A DNA stretch of 64,000 nucleotides from Burkholderiaceae bacterium 26. Its GTDB lineage: Bacteria; Pseudomonadota; Gammaproteobacteria; Burkholderiales; Burkholderiaceae. Below, piece after piece: positions 32,156-41,004 of the stretch. Location of the stretch: positions 1 to 64,000 of the forward strand of contig JYOB01000002.1 of assembly GCA_000955795.1 (NCBI GenBank). Direction: 5' to 3'. The notes beneath the pieces are model-generated. The model was not told the origin of the DNA, made no database searches, and saw only the letters and a program-made list of their open reading frames with translations. The translations under genes and the position numbers were made by a program. Within the stretch, counting starts at the first letter, position 1; each line of letters starts with the position of its first letter.

Positions 32156-34434
32156 CAGTAGCGGATGCCCAGCGTCAGGATGGCCGTGCGGCCAGGTGCC
32201 AGCGATGCGTAATGCGATGCATACGCCTGGTTGAAGTACACCTTGTCGAACACGTTCTGCACGTTCAGCTGCAGGGTGGTGTGCTTGTCGATGCGGTACG
32301 CGGCCATGGCATCAAAGCGCCAATACGCCGGCACCCACTTCGGGTTGGCAGGGTTGCTGCTGCCCCACACCTTCGAGACGTAATACGCGCCGCCGCCGAG
32401 CGTGAGTTTCGGCATCGGCTGATACGTCGTCCACAAGCTGAAGCTGTTCTTCGGCGTGTTGGGGAAGGCCGTTCCGTTGGTGCCGCCAAAGGCTGCGCCT
32501 GCGCCGCCGTTGTTGCGCAGCTCGCTCTTCAGATACGTGTATCCGCCGAATACCTGCCAGCGGTTGGTCAGCGCGCCCGACCAGCCCAGCTCGAAACCGT
32601 CGACGCGCTTGTTGCCGGCCATGGCGGCGGTGCCGTCCTGCTGCACGATGCGCGCATTCGTCGTTTCAATGCGGAAGACGGCGGCTGTTAGCGCAAGCTT
32701 GCTGTCCAGCACGTTCCACTTGGTGCCGAGTTCGTAGGCGCGGTTCTTTTCCGGGGCGAGCACGTCGCCGCGATTGCCCGAGCGGTCTGGCGTCAGCGCG
32801 CTTGTATCGGCACCCTGGCCCGCCACCGAGCCCGACGGCGTGGAAGACGTCCCGTACGCCACGTAGATGCTGCCGTTCTGAGCAGGCTTGAAAACGAGGC
32901 CGAGCTGGTAGTTCAGCAGGTTGTCGTCACGCGAAAAACTTGAACGCACGCCCTGCGCATTCGCCGACGTGGTGGCCGATGCCGAATAGCGGTCGAAGCG
33001 CAGGCCGCCGTTGACCTGCCAGCGCGGCGACAGCTCGATGGTGTCGAACACGTAGGCCGATTGCGTGCGCACGGTCGTCTCGGCCGGATTGTTGTTGAGC
33101 TTGATGCTGCCCGCCCAGGGGGCGTTCGGGTTCGGGTTGAAGAGATCGGTGCAGTTGTAGCCGCCGGCCGCGCCGATGCCGTTCGGGCAGCGGTTGCTGC
33201 CGGTGGCCACCGCGTATGTGTCATTGCGGCTGCGCTCGCGCGAGAACTCCAGGCCCGCCGCATAGCTGTGCTTAAGGCCGCCGGTGTCGAACTTGCCCGT
33301 GGCTTCCGTCTGGTTGGCGACGGTGTTGGCCACCGAATATCGCGAATTGGTGCGGCGCCAGACCATGCCGTAATAGATGTTGCCCTGGCTGTCGTCGGGC
33401 TGCGTCCAGACGGTGTCCTGACTTGTGCGGGCGATGCGCGTGGTGTTGCGCAACTTCAGCGCGCGCGACACATCGTGCTCCAAAGAGAACGTGCCCATGT
33501 CGGCGCGGTCGCGGCGGAAGTCGCGCGACAGGCCGTAATAGACGCTCCGGTCGACATTCACGGGCGCGCCGTCTCCGGGGCCGAACAGTTGCGGGCGGCC
33601 ATCGGTGCGGCGGTTGAACGTGCCGTTGTTGTACGGAATGCCGGTGTCGGGCGTGTCGTTCGATTGCAGGTGGTAGTACGACAGCGTGGCGCGCGTGGGC
33701 GTGCCCAGCCCAAAGGCGATGGACGGCGCAATGCCCCAGCGGCTGAAGCTCGTCACGTCGCGGCCGGCAACGGCGGTGTCGTGGGCCATCGCGTTCAGGC
33801 GGAAGGCGGCGTGCTCGCCGATCTGGTAATTGCCGTCAGCCGTGACACGTTTGTACGCCGCGTTGCCGACCGACAGCGTGCCCTCGGTAAAGTGCTCCAG
33901 CTTGGGCGTCTTGGTGACGATGTTGATTGCCCCGCCGGCCGCGCCGCGCCCTCCATACGCACCCGACGGCCCCTTGATGACTTCCACCGATTCCACGTTG
34001 AACATCTCGCGCGATTGCGCACCGATGTCGCGCAACCCATCGAGGAAGGTGCTGGCCTGCGCGTCGTAGCCGCGGATGAACGGGCGATCGCCCACCGGAT
34101 TGCCGCCTTCGCCTGCGCCAAACGCGATGCCCGGCACCGTGCGCAGCGCCTCGGTGAGCGTGACGGAGCCGGTGTTCTGCAGCACCTCAGCCGGAATGAC
34201 TGTGACGGACTTGGGTGTATCGAGCAGCGGCGCGGTGAATTTGCCGCCGGACGCGGCATCCGTCTTAAAGCCGCTGCTGCCGGTCACGGTCTGCTCAGGC
34301 AGGGTGGCCGATACGGCGTCCTTCTTTGTGTCGGCCAGCGCTGGCGCTGAAGCCACGGCAAAGCTCATCGCGCCGGTTAGATATCCCACGACCGAATGTT
34401 CGGTGCGCTTGCGTTCCGTCTGTGCTGCGTACAT
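32155..34434 (-). CDS. TonB-dependent siderophore receptor (Fiu/PiuA-like)
   Basis: A 759-residue outer-membrane receptor. Signal region: GYLTGAMSFAVASAPALA, cleaved near residue 35. Plug domain (about 60-190) with TPKSVTVIPAEVLQNTGSVTLTEALRTVPGI and the FNVESVEVIKGPSGAYGGRGAAGGAINIVTK stretch; then a 22-strand barrel ending TAILTLGIRY with a terminal aromatic residue. The N-terminus also has the long arginine-rich pre-signal seen in Fiu-type receptors. It likely imports ferric catecholates. The start at 34434 has a GGGGAGGGG ribosome site. It leads the operon with the Sel1 and PiuC genes behind a Fur box at 34477-34495. No siderophore synthesis genes are near, so it may take up foreign siderophores. 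Confidence 0.93.
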   Translation of the reverse strand: MYAAQTERKRTEHSVVGYLTGAMSFAVASAPALADTKKDAVSATLPEQTVTGSSGFKTDAASGGKFTAPLLDTPKSVTVIPAEVLQNTGSVTLTEALRTVPGIAFGAGEGGNPVGDRPFIRGYDAQASTFLDGLRDIGAQSREMFNVESVEVIKGPSGAYGGRGAAGGAINIVTKTPKLEHFTEGTLSVGNAAYKRVTADGNYQIGEHAAFRLNAMAHDTAVAGRDVTSFSRWGIAPSIAFGLGTPTRATLSYYHLQSNDTPDTGIPYNNGTFNRRTDGRPQLFGPGDGAPVNVDRSVYYGLSRDFRRDRADMGTFSLEHDVSRALKLRNTTRIARTSQDTVWTQPDDSQGNIYYGMVWRRTNSRYSVANTVANQTEATGKFDTGGLKHSYAAGLEFSRERSRNDTYAVATGSNRCPNGIGAAGGYNCTDLFNPNPNAPWAGSIKLNNNPAETTVRTQSAYVFDTIELSPRWQVNGGLRFDRYSASATTSANAQGVRSSFSRDDNLLNYQLGLVFKPAQNGSIYVAYGTSSTPSGSVAGQGADTSALTPDRSGNRGDVLAPEKNRAYELGTKWNVLDSKLALTAAVFRIETTNARIVQQDGTAAMAGNKRVDGFELGWSGALTNRWQVFGGYTYLKSELRNNGGAGAAFGGTNGTAFPNTPKNSFSLWTTYQPMPKLTLGGGAYYVSKVWGSSNPANPKWVPAYWRFDAMAAYRIDKHTTLQLNVQNVFDKVYFNQAYASHYASLAPGRTAILTLGIRY

Positions 34435-34476
34435 GGCGTGCTGCCCCTCCCCAAAAGTTCTGGTTACATGTGTGTT

Positions 34477-34495
34477 GCAAATGAGAATTGTTATC
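34477..34495 (-). promoter_or_regulatory. Fur box of the receptor-sel1-piuC operon
   Basis: On the minus strand GATAACAATTCTCATTTGC matches most of the Fur consensus GATAATGATAATCATTATC. It lies 43 nt before the receptor start. Two identical 9-bp TTACATGTG repeats (34464-34472 and 34498-34506) flank it. Confidence 0.8.
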
Positions 34496-34538
34496 GTTTA
34501 CATGTGAACGAGTCAACGCACCGGCTGGCAAATTCCTT

Positions 34539-34557
34539 ACGAACGCACAGGGTTCGT
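34539..34557. promoter_or_regulatory. Possible TetR-type operator of the atu operon
   Basis: ACGAAC and GTTCGT, perfect inverted arms with a 7-bp spacer, lie 150 nt upstream of the first atu gene. The size fits a TetR dimer site, and the TetR gene at 45829-46506 is the candidate binder. The rest of this 272-nt interval holds only AT-rich sequence and no other strong signal. Confidence 0.35.
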
Positions 34558-34706
34558 CATATAAATCAGGGGGTTATAGCGCCGCGACGCTGCTGTAGAA
34601 AATTGTTGAAAGCTATGCCACTCGAACGCTTCCATTTTTTCAATCAAATGATTTAGTATTGCCGGGCAGGTTGTCCAACCGAATCCCTTTTCGAGGCGAA
34701 CATCGC

Positions 34707-35486
34707 GTGAGCACGGACCCGGAACTCCTCATCGAGCGGCGCGGCCAGGCGCTGTGGCTGACCATTCAGCGCGAAGACCGCCGCAACGCGATCAACGCCG
34801 CCGTGCTCGAAGCGCTCACAACTGCGTTGACCGACGCCAGCCGCGACACCTCCGTGCGGGCCGTGGTGCTGACCGGCACCGGCACGCGTGCCTTCTGTGC
34901 CGGCGCCGATCTGCAAACCGGCCAATCCTTTCGCTTCGACTATTCCCAGCCGCATCAGGCCTTGGCCGATCTGTTTCGCCAGGCGCGCCGCTGCACCGTG
35001 CCGCTCATTGCCCGCGTGAATGGCGCTTGCGTGGCGGGCGGCATGGGCTTGCTGGCGATGTGCGATCTGGCGGTGGCCAGCCGTCGCGCCACGTTCGGCT
35101 TGCCGGAGGTAAAAGTCGGCGTGTTCCCCGCCCAGGTGTTGGCCGTGCTGCAGCACCAGTTGCCGCGCCGCGTGCTGAACGAGCTGTGCCTGACGGGCGA
35201 ACCGATGAGCGCAGAACGCGCACTCGCCGCGGGCCTCGTCAACGAAGTCGCAGAGCCTGAAGCGCTTGATGGAGCGGTCGATGCGTTGCTTGCGCGGCTG
35301 CTGGACAAATCGCCGTCGGCCATCCGGCGCGGGCTGTACACGCTCAAGCAGGTGGAATCACTCAGCTTCGAGCAGGCCATGGCGTTTACCGAAAGCCAGA
35401 TCGGCCTGTTCGCCCTGACCGAAGATGCGCAGGAAGGGCAAGCCGCCTTTCGTGAAAAGCGCGCTCCTAACTGGACGGGCCGCTGA
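34707..35486 (+). CDS. atuE: Enoyl-CoA hydratase/isomerase-family protein of the terpene cluster (AtuE-like)
   Basis: A 259-residue crotonase-fold hydratase. Motifs: [16 protein letters not shown] (oxyanion loop 1) and NGACVAGGMGLLAMCDLAVASRRATFGLPEVKVGVFP (oxyanion loop 2 with the Glu of LPEVKVG). By position it corresponds to AtuE, which hydrates isohexenyl-glutaconyl-CoA after geranyl-CoA carboxylation. The start is a GTG at 34707 (MSTDPELLIERRG) behind a GAGGCGAA site; the frame upstream from a TTG lacks family similarity. One base separates its stop from the AtuA start. It is the first gene of the operon. A generic enoyl-CoA hydratase activity cannot be excluded. Confidence 0.75.
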   Translation: MSTDPELLIERRGQALWLTIQREDRRNAINAAVLEALTTALTDASRDTSVRAVVLTGTGTRAFCAGADLQTGQSFRFDYSQPHQALADLFRQARRCTVPLIARVNGACVAGGMGLLAMCDLAVASRRATFGLPEVKVGVFPAQVLAVLQHQLPRRVLNELCLTGEPMSAERALAAGLVNEVAEPEALDGAVDALLARLLDKSPSAIRRGLYTLKQVESLSFEQAMAFTESQIGLFALTEDAQEGQAAFREKRAPNWTGR

Positions 35487-35487
35487 C

Positions 35488-37260
35488 ATGCGCAAGGACA
35501 CCGTTTCCATTGGCGGCGCCGGCGGTTTCTGGGGCGACAGCATTACGGGCCCGATGCAGCTGGTCGCCTCGGGCCGCCTCGACTTTCTTGTCTTCGACTA
35601 CCTGGCCGAGCTGACCATGTCGCTGCTGGCCAGCGCGCGCATGAAGAACGTCGAGCTGGGTTACGCCACCGACTTTGTGAGCGTGGCGATGCGCGCGGTG
35701 CTCAAGGATGCGCTGGCGCAGAACATCCGCATCATCGCCAACGCGGGCGGCGTGAATCCGCGCGGATGCGCGGCGGCGCTGCAGGCGTTGGCCGATGAGC
35801 TGGGCGTGCGCGTGCGCATTGCCGTGGTGGAAGGCGACGACGTCTTGCCGCTGCTGCCCGCGCTGCGCGACGAAGGCGTGCGCGAGCTGCAAAGCGGCCG
35901 CCCCTTGCCCGACAAGGTGGTCAGCGCGAATGCGTATCTCGGCGCATTGCCGATCAAGGCGGCGCTCGATGCGGGCGCGCAGGTCGTCATTACAGGGCGA
36001 TGCGTCGACAGCGCCGTCACGCTCGGCGCGCTGATGCACCACTTCGGCTGGGCAATCGATGATTACGATCGCCTCGCTGCCGGTAGCCTCGCCGGGCACA
36101 TCCTTGAATGCGGCTGCCAGGGTGCGGGCGGCCTGCATACCGATTGGGAAGCCGTGCCCGACTGGGCGCACAGCGGCTACCCGATCGCCGAATGCCGGGC
36201 CGACGGCAGCTTCATCGTCACCAAGACCGACGGCACGGGCGGGCTGGTGACGCCCGCTACCGTGGGCGAACAACTGCTCTACGAAATTGGCGACCCGGCG
36301 CGCTACGTGCTGCCCGACGTGGTGTGCGACTTCGCGCAGGTGACGATGGCGCAGGCAGGCGAGCATCGCGTGGAAGTGCGCGGCGCACGCGGCCTTGCGC
36401 CCACGCCCGATTACAAGGTGAGCGCAACGTATGCCGACGGCTACCGCGCGACTGGCCAACTCACCATCGTCGGCATTGACGCCGATCGCAAGGCGCGCCG
36501 CACCGCCGAGGCGATTCTGGAACGCACGCGCGGCCTGTTCCGCCAGCTTGGTCTGCCGGATTACAGCGCGACGCATATCGAGACGCTCGGTTCGGCGTAT
36601 CTGTTCGGGCCGCATCAGCCGAACGTGCCCCGTTTTGAATCGGTGATGTGGCTGGCGGTGACGCATCCGAGCAAGCAGGCGCTGGAACTGTTCGCGCGCG
36701 AGATCGCGCCGGCGGGTACGTCGTGGGCGCCGGGCACGACGGGCGCAGGTGGGCGGCCAAGCGTGGTGCCCGCCATCAAGCAATACGCCTTCCTGATCGA
36801 CAAGGCGCGCGTGCAGGCGCGCGTGACATTGCTGGGCGGGGAGGGCTTCGACATTGCCGTGCCGACGGGCGGTGCCGCACTCGAGGCATCCACCGCGGCA
36901 GCTGCATCGGATGCCTTGCCGGCCGGCCCAACGCGCGAAGTTCCCCTCATCGAACTCGCCTATGCCCGCAGCGGCGACAAGGGCGACACCTCCAATATCG
37001 GCGTCATCGCGCGTCGGCCTGAAGACCTGCCGTTGCTGCGCGCGCAATTGACGGAAGACGCCGTCGCGGCGTACCTCGCGCATGTCGTGAGGGGGCGCGT
37101 CACGCGATACGACTTGCCCGGCATCCACGCGCTCAATTTCGTGTGCGAGCAGGCGTTGGGCGGTGGCGGCATGGCCTCGCTGCGCAACGACCCGCTCGGC
37201 AAGGGCATGGCGCAGGTGCTGCTGACGATGCCGGTGCGCGTGCCGGCCGACCACCCTTGA
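35488..37260 (+). CDS. atuA: Acyclic terpene utilisation protein AtuA (DUF1446 plus AtuA-like C-terminal domain)
   Basis: A 590-residue protein. The N-terminal DUF1446 domain (about 5-450) begins VSIGGAGGFWGDSITGPMQLV and includes DFLVFDYLAELTMSLLA, IIANAGGVNPRGCAAAL and ITGRCVDSAVTLGALMHHF. The C-terminal AtuA-like domain (about 490-585) carries VPLIELAYARSGDKGDTSNIGVIARRP and GRVTRYDLPGIHALNFVCEQAL. Both domains are fused here as in Pseudomonas AtuA; in some relatives they are separate. Its step in citronellol/geraniol breakdown is not known at reaction level, but it is needed for the pathway. It is packed between the hydratase (1-nt gap) and the acyl-CoA dehydrogenase. Confidence 0.87.
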   Translation: MRKDTVSIGGAGGFWGDSITGPMQLVASGRLDFLVFDYLAELTMSLLASARMKNVELGYATDFVSVAMRAVLKDALAQNIRIIANAGGVNPRGCAAALQALADELGVRVRIAVVEGDDVLPLLPALRDEGVRELQSGRPLPDKVVSANAYLGALPIKAALDAGAQVVITGRCVDSAVTLGALMHHFGWAIDDYDRLAAGSLAGHILECGCQGAGGLHTDWEAVPDWAHSGYPIAECRADGSFIVTKTDGTGGLVTPATVGEQLLYEIGDPARYVLPDVVCDFAQVTMAQAGEHRVEVRGARGLAPTPDYKVSATYADGYRATGQLTIVGIDADRKARRTAEAILERTRGLFRQLGLPDYSATHIETLGSAYLFGPHQPNVPRFESVMWLAVTHPSKQALELFAREIAPAGTSWAPGTTGAGGRPSVVPAIKQYAFLIDKARVQARVTLLGGEGFDIAVPTGGAALEASTAAAASDALPAGPTREVPLIELAYARSGDKGDTSNIGVIARRPEDLPLLRAQLTEDAVAAYLAHVVRGRVTRYDLPGIHALNFVCEQALGGGGMASLRNDPLGKGMAQVLLTMPVRVPADHP

Positions 37261-37274
37261 TTGACGAGGCGATC

Positions 37275-38429
37275 ATGCTCTCAGGCCTGCTGCCGTCTGC
37301 CCGTTTCGATGCCGATCACGATACGTTTCGTGAGACCGTTCGCCGCTTTGTCGACAAGGCCGTGATGCCAAACATCGATGCATGGGAAGAGGCCGAGACG
37401 TTTCCGCGTGCGCTGTATCGCGAGGCGGCGGCTCTCGGCTTGCTCGGCATCGGTTTTCCGGAGGAACACGGCGGCACGCCGGGTGATTTGTTTCTGGAAC
37501 TGGCGATGATCGAAGAGCTGACGCGGGCGGCCAGCGGCGGCTTGCTCGCATCGCTGTTCAGCCACACGATCGGCGCGCCACCCATCGTGGCGGGCGGATC
37601 GGCAGAACTGAAGGCGCGCGTGCTGCCGGAAATCCTGTCGGGCGAGAAGATCAGCGCGCTCGCCATCACCGAGCCTTCGGGCGGGTCGGACGTTGCCAAC
37701 CTCGCCACCCGTGCGGTGCGCGACGGCGATCACTACGTCGTCAACGGCAGCAAGATCTTCATCACCTCCGGCATGCGCGCGGATTACATCACCGTGGCCG
37801 TGCGCACGGGCGGCGCGGGGGGCGGTGGCATTTCTGTGCTGCTCGTGGAGGGCGATACGCCGGGCCTGACGCGCACGCCGCTCAAAAAAATGGGCTGGTG
37901 GTGCTCCGACACGGCACAGCTGCATTTCGACAACTGCCGCGTGCCCATCGGCAACCTGCTCGGCGTGGAAAACCGCGGCTTCGAGCTGGTGATGCGCAAC
38001 TTCAACCACGAGCGCTTGGCGCTGGCGATGCAAGCCTACGGCTTGGCGCGCACGTGCCTGGCCGAAGCCGTGGAATGGGCCACGCAGCGCGAAACGTTCG
38101 GCAAGCGCCTCGTCCAGCATCAAGTCGTGCGGCAGAAGCTTGTGGCGATGGCCACGCGCATCGAAGCCACCCGGGCATTGCTTGAAGACCTGATGCACCG
38201 CATGCAGGCCGGCGATTCACCGGTCGCGCAACTATGCATGCTGAAGAACTTCGCCACGCAAGGCCTGCAATTCTGCGCCGACACGGCCGTGCAACTGCTT
38301 GGGGGCATGGGCTTCATGCGCGGCACGAAGTCGGAGCGCATCTATCGTGAAGTGAAGGTCTACATGATCGGCGGCGGCGCCGAGGAAATCCTCAGTGATC
38401 TTGCCGCGCGCCAGCTCGGCTGGGCCTAA
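37275..38429 (+). CDS. Acyl-CoA dehydrogenase of the terpene cluster
   Basis: A 384-residue FAD-dependent acyl-CoA dehydrogenase. Signatures: ALAITEPSGGSDVANLATRA and NGSKIFITSGM, then a C-terminal GMGFMRGTKSERIYREVKVYMIGGGAEEILSD. The usual glutamate of the YEGTSEI motif is replaced by Gly (IGGGAEEI); a glutamate is available on the helix used by isovaleryl-CoA dehydrogenase (E246 in FNHERLALA). That arrangement goes with branched substrates. The Pseudomonas atu cluster, as I remember it, has one dehydrogenase (AtuD); this is a second, extra one. The start at 37275 follows GAGG. It lies within the operon 14 nt after atuA. Confidence 0.85.
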   Translation: MLSGLLPSARFDADHDTFRETVRRFVDKAVMPNIDAWEEAETFPRALYREAAALGLLGIGFPEEHGGTPGDLFLELAMIEELTRAASGGLLASLFSHTIGAPPIVAGGSAELKARVLPEILSGEKISALAITEPSGGSDVANLATRAVRDGDHYVVNGSKIFITSGMRADYITVAVRTGGAGGGGISVLLVEGDTPGLTRTPLKKMGWWCSDTAQLHFDNCRVPIGNLLGVENRGFELVMRNFNHERLALAMQAYGLARTCLAEAVEWATQRETFGKRLVQHQVVRQKLVAMATRIEATRALLEDLMHRMQAGDSPVAQLCMLKNFATQGLQFCADTAVQLLGGMGFMRGTKSERIYREVKVYMIGGGAEEILSDLAARQLGWA

Positions 38430-38460
38430 GGGCCTAACGCGCGCATTCAGGGAGAGAACC

Positions 38461-39348
38461 ATGTATCGCTCAGTCTTTCGACCGGGGCTGTTTCAAGGGC
38501 AAGTGGCCGTGGTGACGGGTGGCGGCAGCGGCATCGGCCGGTGCACGGCGCATGAGTTGGCGTCGCTGGGGGCGGCGGTCGCGTTGGTGGGGCGCAATGC
38601 CGAGAAGCTTGCCGCCGTGCGCACGGAGATTGTCGAAGCCGGCGGCACCGCGCACACCTACGTTTGCAATATCCGCGATGAGGCCGCCGCGCAAGCCACG
38701 GTCGCGCAAATCTACCGCGAGCACGGCCGCATCGACGCGTTGGTCAACAACGCCGGCGGCCAGTTTCCAGCGCCGCTCAAGGACATCTCTGCCAAGGGCT
38801 GGGAAGCGGTGGTGCAGACGAATCTGACAGGCGGTTTCCTGATGGCGCGCGAGTGCCTGAACCAGGCGATGCAGCAGCACGGCGGCGCGATCGTCAACAT
38901 CGTCGCCGACATGTGGGGTGGCATGCCGAACATGGGCCACTCCGGCGCAGCGCGCGCGGGCATGGTCAACTTTACGGAGACGGCCGCGTTCGAGTGGGCG
39001 CAGTACGGCGTACGCGTGAACGCGGTGGCGCCCGGTTACGTGGCGTCGTCGGGCATGGATGCGTATCCGCCGTGGATGGCCGAGACCATCCGCAGCATGC
39101 CTTCGACGGTGCCGCTTGGGCGCTTTGCCACCGAGGCGGAAGTGTCTTCGGCCATCGTGTATCTGCTGTCGGAAGCCGCGGCGTTCATCACCGGCACGAC
39201 GTTGCGCGTGGACGGCGGCCGCCCGAACGTGCGGCCCGGGTCGCCTATGCCGGCACCGCGTCATGGCGCCGAGCCGTTCAACGGCTTCCACCTGGCCGTG
39301 ACGCCCAAGGTGCTGCAAAGCGAGGAGGGCCGCAATGCCGGCGCTTGA
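38461..39348 (+). CDS. SDR-family enoyl-CoA reductase-like protein lacking the Tyr-x3-Lys motif
   Basis: A 295-residue short-chain dehydrogenase/reductase. The cofactor motif VVTGGGSGIGRCTA (17-30), NNAGG (96-100) and the C-terminal GTTLRVDGG are normal. The catalytic YxxxK is absent: the aligned residues are H160 and A164 in MGHSGAARAGMVNF. This variant active site is typical of the peroxisomal 2,4-dienoyl-CoA/trans-2-enoyl-CoA reductase branch (PECR/DECR-like). It may serve as AtuB or AtuG, reducing an unsaturated acyl-CoA during terpene breakdown. The start at 38461 follows AGGGAGAGAACC. Its last 14 nt overlap atuC, so translation is coupled. Confidence 0.83.
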   Translation: MYRSVFRPGLFQGQVAVVTGGGSGIGRCTAHELASLGAAVALVGRNAEKLAAVRTEIVEAGGTAHTYVCNIRDEAAAQATVAQIYREHGRIDALVNNAGGQFPAPLKDISAKGWEAVVQTNLTGGFLMARECLNQAMQQHGGAIVNIVADMWGGMPNMGHSGAARAGMVNFTETAAFEWAQYGVRVNAVAPGYVASSGMDAYPPWMAETIRSMPSTVPLGRFATEAEVSSAIVYLLSEAAAFITGTTLRVDGGRPNVRPGSPMPAPRHGAEPFNGFHLAVTPKVLQSEEGRNAGA

Positions 39349-40954
39349 ATCGCGCATCGTGCCGCAGAGCGACGCGTACCGGCAGAACCACGCCGCGCTC
39401 ATGGAACTTGTCGGCCGGCTGCGCACGCTGGAAGACCGCACGCGCGACAAGTCCGAAGCCTCACGCGCGCGTTTCGAGCAGCGCGGGCAACTGCTGCCAC
39501 GTGACCGGCTTGGCCGCTTGCTCGACGCCGGTGCGCCGTTTCTGGAGCTGTCCACGCTGGCTGGCTTTTGCCTCGATCACGCCGACCCGGCGCGCTCGAT
39601 TCCTGGTGGTGGCTTTATCGCAGGCATCGGCTGGGTGAGCGGCGTGCGCGCGATGATCATCGTTGACGATGCGGGCATCGACGCAGGCGCCGTGCAGCCG
39701 ATGGGCATCGAGAAGTTCCAGCGTGCCCAGGCTATTGCGCTGGAGCAGAAGCTGCCGTTCATCCATCTCGTCGAATCGGCCGGCGCCAACCTGTTGACCT
39801 ATCGCGTGGAGACTTTCATCCATGGTGGCAGCGGTTTCTATTGGCTCGCACGGCTGTCGGCGGCAGGCATTCCGGTGATCAGCGTGGTGCACGGGTCGAG
39901 CACGGCGGGCGGCGCATACATGCCAGGTCTGTCGGACTACGTGGTGATGGTGCGTGATCGCGCGCGTGCGTTTCTCGCTGGTCCGCCGCTGCTGAAAGCG
40001 GCCACGGGTGAGATCGCCACCGAAGAAGAACTGGGCGGCGCACAGATGCATGCCAGCACGTCGGGCCTGGCCGAATACCTGGCTGAAGACGATGCCGATG
40101 CACTGCGCATCGCACGCGAACTTGTGGCTGCGCTCGACTGGAACCGCAATGTACCGGCCGCGGATCGGCCCTACGTGCTGCCGCGCTTTGATGCGGAGGA
40201 ATTGCTCGGCATTGCGCTGACCGATCACCGCAAACCGCTCGACATGCGCGAGGTGATTGCCCGCATTGCCGATGGATCGGATTTTCTGGAGTTCAAACCA
40301 GACTACGGCCCCGCGACGATCACGGGGCACGCGTCAATCTGCGGCATGCATGTCGGCGTCATCACGAACAACGGGCCGCTGGACCCGGCGGGCGCCACCA
40401 AGGTGGTGCATTTCATTCAGGCGTGCTGCCAGTCCGATACGCCGCTGCTGTATCTGCAAAACACCACCGGCTTCATCGTCGGCAAGGCGTCGGAGCAGGC
40501 CGGCATGATCAAGCACGGCTCCAAGATGATCCAGGCCATGGCCAACGCCACCGTGCCGCGCATCACCGTGCATTGCGGTGCGTCGTTTGGCGCGGGCAAC
40601 TACGGCATGTCGGGGCGCGGTTTCTTTCCGGATTTCTGCTTTAGCTGGCCCAACGCCAAGACGGCCGTGATGGGCGCTGAGCAGGCCGCCGGCACGATGG
40701 CGACGGTCATGGCCGCGAGCATGCAACGCAAGACGCAAACCGTCGACCATGAAGCCATTGAAGCGATGCGCGCCAAGGTGATCGACACGTTCGAGCGGCA
40801 GTCAGATGCGTTCACCATTTCGGGCCGATTGCTGGACGACGGCGTGATCGACCCGCGCGACACGCGCAAGGTGCTCGCCTGCGTGCTTGGAGTCTGCGAC
40901 GAAGCGCGCCGCCGCACCCTGCATCCGATCCAGTTTGGCGTTGCACGCCCGTAG
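39335..40954 (+). CDS. atuC: Geranyl-CoA carboxylase carboxyltransferase (beta) subunit
   Basis: A 539-residue carboxyltransferase of the acyl-CoA carboxylase family, acting with the biotin subunit AtuF. The two crotonase-like halves are clear: VESAGANLL and GSSTAGGAYMPGLSDY in the first, and LQNTTGFIVG with [13 protein letters not shown] in the second. At the pocket position that is Phe in methylcrotonyl-CoA carboxylase (F163 in the LiuB of this window, HFGRIFY) it has Gly (G164, HGGSGFY). A Phe-to-Gly change here is what I recall opening the pocket for geranyl-CoA. The start overlaps the SDR end. Product: isohexenyl-glutaconyl-CoA. Confidence 0.88.
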   Translation: MPALESRIVPQSDAYRQNHAALMELVGRLRTLEDRTRDKSEASRARFEQRGQLLPRDRLGRLLDAGAPFLELSTLAGFCLDHADPARSIPGGGFIAGIGWVSGVRAMIIVDDAGIDAGAVQPMGIEKFQRAQAIALEQKLPFIHLVESAGANLLTYRVETFIHGGSGFYWLARLSAAGIPVISVVHGSSTAGGAYMPGLSDYVVMVRDRARAFLAGPPLLKAATGEIATEEELGGAQMHASTSGLAEYLAEDDADALRIARELVAALDWNRNVPAADRPYVLPRFDAEELLGIALTDHRKPLDMREVIARIADGSDFLEFKPDYGPATITGHASICGMHVGVITNNGPLDPAGATKVVHFIQACCQSDTPLLYLQNTTGFIVGKASEQAGMIKHGSKMIQAMANATVPRITVHCGASFGAGNYGMSGRGFFPDFCFSWPNAKTAVMGAEQAAGTMATVMAASMQRKTQTVDHEAIEAMRAKVIDTFERQSDAFTISGRLLDDGVIDPRDTRKVLACVLGVCDEARRRTLHPIQFGVARP

Positions 40955-41004
40955 CTACCCCGAACCCATACACGAACAGCCCAGGACAACCGGAGCGAGA
41001 CACC

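Noticed and set aside
35467-37254. A 595-residue minus-strand open frame opposite atuA
   Set aside because: Arg- and His-rich mirror of AtuA without recognisable domain.
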